Positions 58,780 through 64,000 of a DNA stretch of 64,000 bases are shown here, piece after piece. The notes under the pieces are model-generated. The model had not been told where the DNA came from and made no database searches. It was given only the letters and a program-made list of their open reading frames with translations. Position 1 is the first letter of the stretch. Each line of letters begins with the position of its first letter. This DNA is from Proteus columbae (GTDB taxonomy: Bacteria; Pseudomonadota; Gammaproteobacteria; Enterobacterales; Enterobacteriaceae). Where the stretch lies: positions 2,790,001 to 2,854,000 of the forward strand of contig NZ_CP043925.1 of the NCBI RefSeq assembly GCF_009914335.1. The letters are read 5' to 3'. A program made the position numbers and the translations under genes.

Positions 58780-58822
58780 CCTATCTTCCCGTTCTACCCA
58801 TCTGATATGACGGGAAGATAGG
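58780..58822 (-). repeat. Long perfect hairpin between pdhR and aceE
   Basis: CCTATCTTCCCGT and ACGGGAAGATAGG form an exact 13-bp stem with a 17-base loop. No T run follows on the minus strand. It sits in the aceE leader, 44 bases before the start codon, and could set mRNA stability or partial termination. Confidence 0.7.
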
Positions 58823-58899
58823 CCCTGCTGTTATTACCGCTTCCCCTGAAAATCACAGGGCGATAGATAGTACAGACTCAGCGGTCAGGATCTGTGCTA

Positions 58900-59670
58900 C
58901 TAAAATAAATCAGGATGTTGTTGTAGCCGGCGCAAAGAGCGCTCACGGCGAGTATGTTCACGACTCATATCCAACAAAACATCTTCAATAAAGGCCAAAT
59001 GGCGATGTGATGCTTCACGCGCAGCTTCTGGCTCTCTATTAATAATAGCCTGATAAATCTGACTACGATGCTCACTTACTGCTGTTAACATCTCTTTACG
59101 AGTGTAAAGAAACTCAAAATTCTGGCGGATATTTTGCTCAAGCATTGGCACCATGCATCGTAATAGATGCAATAAAACGACATTATGAGCAGCTTCCGTA
59201 ACAATTAATTGATATTGCAATACAGCTTCAGACTCAGCGATTAAATCACCCTCTTCATGGGCTTTCAAAATGCAATCATGGCTAGCTTTGATACGTTCAA
59301 GATCTTCATCAGTACCACGTAATGCAGCGTAATATGCAGCAATACCTTCCAGTGCATGACGAGTTTCTAAAAGATCAAATTGAGATTCGGGATGCCCGCT
59401 AAGCAGTTGAGCTAAAGGATCACTAAAACTTTGCCAGAGATTATGCTGAACAAAAGTACCACCGCCTTGGCGACGGAGTAAAAATCCTTTAGCTTCTAAT
59501 TTTTGGATTGCTTCACGCAATGAAGGGCGAGATACGTCAAATTGTTTTGCCAGTTCACGCTCAGGTAAGAGTTTCTCGCCTGGGCGCAGAGTACCTTCTA
59601 AAATCAGATGTTCAAGCTGTTGCTCAATAACATCAGAAAGCTTAGGTTGGCGGATTTTTGTATAAGCCAT
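58900..59670 (-). CDS. pdhR: Pyruvate-sensing repressor PdhR
   Basis: GntR/FadR-family repressor of the pdh operon, released by pyruvate. 256 residues: N-terminal winged HTH ([35 protein letters not shown]) and C-terminal all-helical FCD sensing domain (about 80-235; [31 protein letters not shown]), with [11 protein letters not shown] at the end. Start at [11 protein letters not shown] by homology; an upstream ATG adds MASSN. Exact PdhR box upstream, so self-repressed. Confidence 0.95.
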   Translation of the reverse strand: MAYTKIRQPKLSDVIEQQLEHLILEGTLRPGEKLLPERELAKQFDVSRPSLREAIQKLEAKGFLLRRQGGGTFVQHNLWQSFSDPLAQLLSGHPESQFDLLETRHALEGIAAYYAALRGTDEDLERIKASHDCILKAHEEGDLIAESEAVLQYQLIVTEAAHNVVLLHLLRCMVPMLEQNIRQNFEFLYTRKEMLTAVSEHRSQIYQAIINREPEAAREASHRHLAFIEDVLLDMSREHTRRERSLRRLQQHPDLF

Positions 59671-59995
59671 ATTGCTGGAAGCCATTATTGGATAACTATT
59701 ACCTTAGTGATTGAGTTGTCAATTGGTAATACCAATTTAATATAACGAATAATAAAGTAACAAAGTATTCACTAACTGTCCATACAGTTGTTGAGCGAAA
59801 TCATAAAAACCTGCAAATTTTAACAAATTATTTTAAAAATTCATCAAAATTGATAACTAGATCGCATTACACAGAAACGCTAAAAATAAATTTTTTAACG
59901 TTTTTTAAACACATAAACAGTCAAACTGAAGCGTGACAGCAATATTATTTTGAATTTAAATTCATAATTAGTAGCTTTAAATTCAATTTGGGTGG
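59671..59995. other. Region between pdhR and ampD
   Basis: AT-rich; it holds the pdhR promoter and operator. E. coli has ampE and aroP in the corresponding interval; I see no trace of either here. Confidence 0.6.
59721..59737 (-). promoter_or_regulatory. PdhR operator
   Basis: AATTGGTAATACCAATT is an exact match to the palindromic PdhR consensus (AATTGGT-N3-ACCAATT). It lies about 50 bases before pdhR. Confidence 0.95.
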
Positions 59996-60538
59996 TTATT
60001 TTGTTAACAAACTGCGGTAATAAGCCCAATCAAAGTGAGGTCCTGGATCGGTTTTTCTATTTGGTGCAACATCACTATGCCCAGTAATGTTTTCTTCAAT
60101 AGCAGGATAAAGAGTAATAAGCGATTGAGTTATCTTCACTAATTGTTGATATTGCTGCTGGGTAAAATCGCATTCATCAGTACCTTCAAGCTCAATACCA
60201 ATAGAGAAATCATTACATTTTTCTCTGCCTTTATATAAAGAAACACCAGCATGCCATGCTCTCTCAGTAAAAGGCACATATTGCACAATTTCTCCATCAC
60301 GACGAATAAGACAATGAGCCGACACTCTTAAGCTAACAATCTCACTAAAAAAAGGATGGTCTTGCTCTGATAATGTATTGGTGAAAAGCTGATCAATATA
60401 AGGTCCACCAAATTGGCCAGGAGGCAAACTGATATTATGAACAATTAATAAAGAAGGCTGCTCACCTTCGGGTCTCTTATCATGATTAGGTGAAGGAACT
60501 TGTCTAGCATCGATTAGCCAACCTTGTTTAATTTCCAC
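59996..60538 (-). CDS. ampD: 1,6-anhydro-N-acetylmuramyl-L-alanine amidase AmpD
   Basis: Cytoplasmic zinc amidase of cell-wall recycling; its loss derepresses inducible AmpC in species that have it. 180 residues (E. coli 183). Zinc ligands H34 (IVHNISL), H154 and D164 (GHSDVAPNRKTDPGPHFDW) and catalytic E116 (FSIGIELEGTD) all stand at the family positions. Start codon GTG with GAGGG about 5 bases before. Divergent from ppdD; ampE does not follow. Confidence 0.95.
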   Translation of the reverse strand: MEIKQGWLIDARQVPSPNHDKRPEGEQPSLLIVHNISLPPGQFGGPYIDQLFTNTLSEQDHPFFSEIVSLRVSAHCLIRRDGEIVQYVPFTERAWHAGVSLYKGREKCNDFSIGIELEGTDECDFTQQQYQQLVKITQSLITLYPAIEENITGHSDVAPNRKTDPGPHFDWAYYRSLLTK

Positions 60539-60749
60539 ATCAACCCTCTTTTATTTTGTTTTAGCCATTATCAATAATGTTATTAACGCATACTCATCAA
60601 TAAATGCGAACTTTCCCTCAATAATAAAGATTAACTATGTATCTCTCCTTTTTCTTTTCGATATTTTACTCAAATTTTATTTTATCTATTCGCCAATAAA
60701 GTCCTTTTTTTTCATACTACTAGTGTTTATTACTCAAGGAGGACGCTAA

Positions 60750-61193
60750 ATGAATGTACTTAATTATCACTCTAATGAAAATGGTTTTACCCTTATGGAG
60801 CTTATGATTGTGATTGCTATCATCTCGATTTTAAGCTCTGTTGCTATTCCTGCCTATCAAGGTTATATCCAAAAAGCAGCATTAACCGATGTATTGCAAA
60901 CACTGTCGCCCTATCGTTCTGCGATAGAATTATGTCGCTATGAAAACGATCCTCAACACTGTAATTCTGATTCAACCTTTATGCCGCAACAATTTCGTAG
61001 TCGATATTTGTCCGATATTAATGTGTTAAACGGTGTGATTAGTGCAACCGGAAAATCACAACTTGATGGTCTGACGATCACAATGTCGCCAGAGAAAGGA
61101 GTTAACGACCTTATTCCAGTATGGAAAACACAATGTTCAGCAGCAAATCTTACGTTGCAAAAACAGTGCAGTGAGATTTTAAAATCATATTAG
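60750..61193 (+). CDS. ppdD: Type IV prepilin PpdD
   Basis: Major type IV pilin homologue. 147 residues: 12-residue leader ending NENG, cleavage before F13, and the conserved hydrophobic stretch FTLMELMIVIAIISILSS with Glu at +5. Four cysteines in the C-terminal part can form two disulfides. Strong AAGGAGG ribosome site. First of ppdD-hofB-hofC; cleavage would need a prepilin peptidase encoded elsewhere. Confidence 0.95.
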   Translation: MNVLNYHSNENGFTLMELMIVIAIISILSSVAIPAYQGYIQKAALTDVLQTLSPYRSAIELCRYENDPQHCNSDSTFMPQQFRSRYLSDINVLNGVISATGKSQLDGLTITMSPEKGVNDLIPVWKTQCSAANLTLQKQCSEILKSY

Positions 61194-61293
61194 TGCGTTA
61201 GATATAAAGGAGCACTTATATTAAGTGTTCCTATTACACACTTTAAATATTGAAGACAACGCAGATAAATCAAAAAGTATAAAGAGGTGAAGA

Positions 61294-62394
61294 ATGGATA
61301 TCACACACTCTGCAACAGAATTTATTGAGCATTTATTACGTGAAAGTATTTTAAAACGCGTCTCTGATTTACATATAGAGCCTCAACAAACCAGTGTAAG
61401 AATTCGCGCCAGAATAGATAATCACTTATATCTATTATCATCTCCTCCAGATGAATTCTCTGAAGGAATAGTCACTCGATTAAAGGTACTTGCTAACTTA
61501 AATATTGCAGAAAAGCGGTTACCTCAAGATGGGCAATTTAGTTGGTCTTATAATGAAAAAAACTATTCAATACGAATAGCGACACTCCCCACGCTGTATG
61601 GTGAAAAAGTTGTTTTACGACTTATAAATAATTTACAACAACCAGAATTAAATCATCTAGGTTTTCAACCCTCGCATTTAACGCTATTAAAGAAATATTT
61701 AAATTTACCGCAAGGAATGATTTTAGTCACAGGGCCAACGGGAAGCGGAAAAACACTCACTTTGTATAGTTGTTTACACTATTTAAATAAAGAGAACCTA
61801 AATATAAATAGTGTTGAAGATCCGATTGAATTACCTCTAAAAGGTATTAATCAAATTCAAATTTCTGAAAAATCAGGGATCTCATTTACGACAATATTAC
61901 GAGCATTACTACGCCAAGATCCTGACATTATAATGGTAGGTGAGATACGTGACCAATCTACTGCTGAAATGGCAATAAAATCAGCGCAAACAGGGCACCT
62001 TGTATTATCAACCTTACATACTAATTCGGCGTCATCCACATTAATGCGTCTATATAACTTAGGGATTGAAAAAGATCTTATTCATTCCTGTGTTAGTTTA
62101 ATTATTTCACAACGATTAGTTCGTTGTTTGTGCCCTCACTGTAAAATATGCTTATCCAATAAACAGCATATTAGTATAAATAAAGAAGAGGTCGAATTAC
62201 CAAATTGGCAAGCTGTTGGTTGCCAGCAATGCTGTTCAGGCTATAACGGAAGAACGGCTATCTATGAATGCTTTGAACCATCAAAGCAAACACACTCATC
62301 CCTTTATCATCTACTCTATTCAGGTTTTTCATTAATTAAACAAGGCATAACAACACTTGAGGAGGTTTATCAAACGCTAGGAGATATTGAATGA
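61294..62394 (+). CDS. hofB: Type IV pilus assembly ATPase HofB (short form)
   Basis: GspE/PilB-type hexameric ATPase powering pilin assembly. Walker A GPTGSGKT (about 147-154), Asp box (NINSVEDPIE), Walker B DPDIIMVGEIRD, His box GHLVLSTLHTNSA, and a Cys zinc site (CLCPHCKIC ... CQQCCSGYNGR). 366 residues against 461 in E. coli: about 95 residues of the N-terminal N1 domain are missing, and the upstream 100 bases cannot encode them. GAGGTGA precedes the start. Four-base overlap (ATGA) with hofC. Confidence 0.92.
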   Translation: MDITHSATEFIEHLLRESILKRVSDLHIEPQQTSVRIRARIDNHLYLLSSPPDEFSEGIVTRLKVLANLNIAEKRLPQDGQFSWSYNEKNYSIRIATLPTLYGEKVVLRLINNLQQPELNHLGFQPSHLTLLKKYLNLPQGMILVTGPTGSGKTLTLYSCLHYLNKENLNINSVEDPIELPLKGINQIQISEKSGISFTTILRALLRQDPDIIMVGEIRDQSTAEMAIKSAQTGHLVLSTLHTNSASSTLMRLYNLGIEKDLIHSCVSLIISQRLVRCLCPHCKICLSNKQHISINKEEVELPNWQAVGCQQCCSGYNGRTAIYECFEPSKQTHSSLYHLLYSGFSLIKQGITTLEEVYQTLGDIE

Positions 62395-63590
62395 GATTAC
62401 AGCTAATTTATCGCTATGATGCATTAAATTATCAAGGAGAATGGTGCACTGGAAAAATACTGGCGTCCTCTAATAACGAAGCATTTATTAACTTAACTCA
62501 ACAACAAAAAGTTCCCATAAAAATCCGTTTATATAAAATCGTTTTATTTCAAGATGCTGATAAACAATATCGAATTCAATTATTCGAACAATTAGCTTTA
62601 TTACTTCGTTCTGGTTTAGCACTTCTTCCTGCATTAACACTATTAAAAAATGAATGTCGTTACTCACATTGGCAATGTGTATTAGAAGATATTATTTTTA
62701 ACTTAATGCAAGGAGGCTCACTTTCTAAACAATTAAATCGCTATCCACTTTATTTTCCAACCTCACTAAGTCGTTTTGTTTTTATTGGTGAAGAAAGTGG
62801 AAAGTTAGATGAAGTGATTACTCTGCAAATAATACAGTTAAAAAAACACCGAGAGATTGTAAAAAGAATCAAAAAAGCTTTTAAATATCCTATTTTTTTA
62901 CTGACTGTATTAGTTTTTATTACCAGTATTATGTTGCTCTATGTTTTACCTGAATATCAATCTTTATACAGCGCCTTTAATACAGAACTTCCTCTTTTAA
63001 CACTCGCCCTTATTGATTTTTCACAATGGCTTACTGATTATATCTGCATGATAGTGTTTATCTTTATCGGGTTAATATTTATTTATCGTTTGATTCGTTA
63101 CTCTTTATCACCCTTTTATTTTGCTGAACAAGCTCTCTTTCTTCATCTTCCCTATTTAGGTAAACTTTTAAAATATCAGCAGCTACATCTTATTTTTCAG
63201 ATAATCAGTATTACACAACAAGCAGGATTACCTTTATTACAAAGCTTAAAAATAGGAACAGAACAACTTACACACCCTATTTATAAGCGAATCCTTTCTC
63301 AAATGAGTGATCACATTATGCAAGGTAAATCGTTGAGCTTATTTATGAAGAATGAGCCTCTTTTTACACCTATTTGTTATCAGTTTATTATTTGTGCTGA
63401 AAGCTCAGGACAGTTGCTCTATTTTTGCCAACAATTGAGTGATTGGTTTTATCATCAACTCAATGAGCAATTAAAGACAATAAGTGCTTGGTTAGAACCA
63501 ATGCTAATGACGGTCATTGCATTGATTATTGGCACATTAATCATTGCTATGTATCTTCCTATATTACAGTTAGGTGATACTATACAGTGA
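62391..63590 (+). CDS. hofC: Type IV pilus assembly inner-membrane protein HofC
   Basis: GspF/PilC-type platform protein, 399 residues (E. coli 400). Two homologous GspF domains (about 65-190 and 265-390), each with a pattern LALLLRSGLALLPALTLL ... GGSLSKQL, and membrane helices near 170-190, 215-235 and 370-395. Start overlaps the hofB stop, indicating translational coupling. Confidence 0.93.
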   Translation: MRLQLIYRYDALNYQGEWCTGKILASSNNEAFINLTQQQKVPIKIRLYKIVLFQDADKQYRIQLFEQLALLLRSGLALLPALTLLKNECRYSHWQCVLEDIIFNLMQGGSLSKQLNRYPLYFPTSLSRFVFIGEESGKLDEVITLQIIQLKKHREIVKRIKKAFKYPIFLLTVLVFITSIMLLYVLPEYQSLYSAFNTELPLLTLALIDFSQWLTDYICMIVFIFIGLIFIYRLIRYSLSPFYFAEQALFLHLPYLGKLLKYQQLHLIFQIISITQQAGLPLLQSLKIGTEQLTHPIYKRILSQMSDHIMQGKSLSLFMKNEPLFTPICYQFIICAESSGQLLYFCQQLSDWFYHQLNEQLKTISAWLEPMLMTVIALIIGTLIIAMYLPILQLGDTIQ

Positions 63591-63604
63591 ATCACAAGTT
63601 TTAT

Positions 63605-63623
63605 GAGTAACATGCTGTTACTC
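63605..63623. terminator. Possible terminator hairpin after hofC
   Basis: GAGTAACA and TGTTACTC form an 8-bp stem around a 3-base loop shortly after the hofC stop; there is no good T run. Confidence 0.5.
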
Positions 63624-63818
63624 TGTATTGCACTAACTTATTGATTGATGGCAATTCTATTACATATTATGAGGTAGGGTGTCAGGGTAGCAGAAAATCA
63701 TCTATCATAATAACCGAATAAAACCCAAATATTGCAGTTATTATCTTGTGATAAAAACAAAATTAGGCTTTAGAATACTTGGACTAATAGTAAATTTTAA
63801 TTCATTAAAAACAGATAA

Positions 63819-64000
<182 letters not shown>

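Overview
The window looks like chromosomal DNA of a Proteus-type enterobacterium (Morganellaceae). The DNA is AT-rich (by eye well under 40% GC). The proteins match E. coli orthologues almost end to end, and the 229-residue membrane bactofilin CcmA, known from Proteus mirabilis swarming work, is present. The exact species cannot be fixed by reading alone.

Layout. (a) 1-4.8 kb: a cation-efflux transporter and a stress cluster: uspF, the protease inhibitor ecotin, ydcH, yecH, dinI and ygbA. dinI has a textbook LexA box; yecH and ygbA each have an NsrR-like (nitric oxide) operator at the same distance from the start codon. (b) 4.9-15.8 kb: an accessory stretch with ccmA, an AraC-type regulator behind about 1 kb of very AT-rich DNA, an unrecognised 297-residue protein, a 900-residue periplasmic coiled-coil protein ending in an FKBP-like domain plus a small lipoprotein, an FMN reductase, two IraP-like small genes (the second with a shift at an A8 run) and a chemoreceptor with a likely FliA promoter. 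(c) 16.1-37.3 kb: tRNA-Gly(CCC), lysS-prfB (with the RF2 programmed frameshift), recJ-dsbC-xerD, fldB, ygfX, sdhE, ygfZ, an HD-domain gene, gcvTHP, ubiI-ubiH-pepP-ygfB, zapA, 6S RNA and the 5-formyl-THF cyclo-ligase gene. This matches the E. coli 65-66 min order. (d) 37.5-43.0 kb: an ABC-HlyD-ABC type I secretion cassette without a visible substrate, inserted between the cyclo-ligase gene and serA; its second ATPase gene has an in-frame amber codon. (e) 43.1-48.9 kb: serA, rpiA, argP, yggE, argO, mscS. (f) 49.0-64.0 kb: yacL, acnB, lpd-aceF-aceE-pdhR, ampD, ppdD-hofB-hofC and the start of coaE. This corresponds to about 2.5 min in E. coli, so the mscS/yacL junction is a rearrangement point relative to E. 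coli.

How the genes work together. Much of the window is core metabolism: one-carbon supply (gcvTHP, serA, cyclo-ligase), entry to the TCA cycle (PDH complex under PdhR, acnB), ubiquinone hydroxylation (ubiI, ubiH), and translation (lysS, prfB, tRNA). Candidate control sites seen directly include an exact PdhR box, a LexA box, two NsrR-like operators, a PurR-like site before gcvT, CRP-like sites before serA and acnB, and a FliA-type promoter for the chemoreceptor. The accessory part is where unexplained biology is most likely: the FKBP/coiled-coil envelope protein with its lipoprotein, the IraP-like pair with its slippery A-run, and the orphan secretion cassette. I saw no CRISPR array, insertion sequence or prophage.
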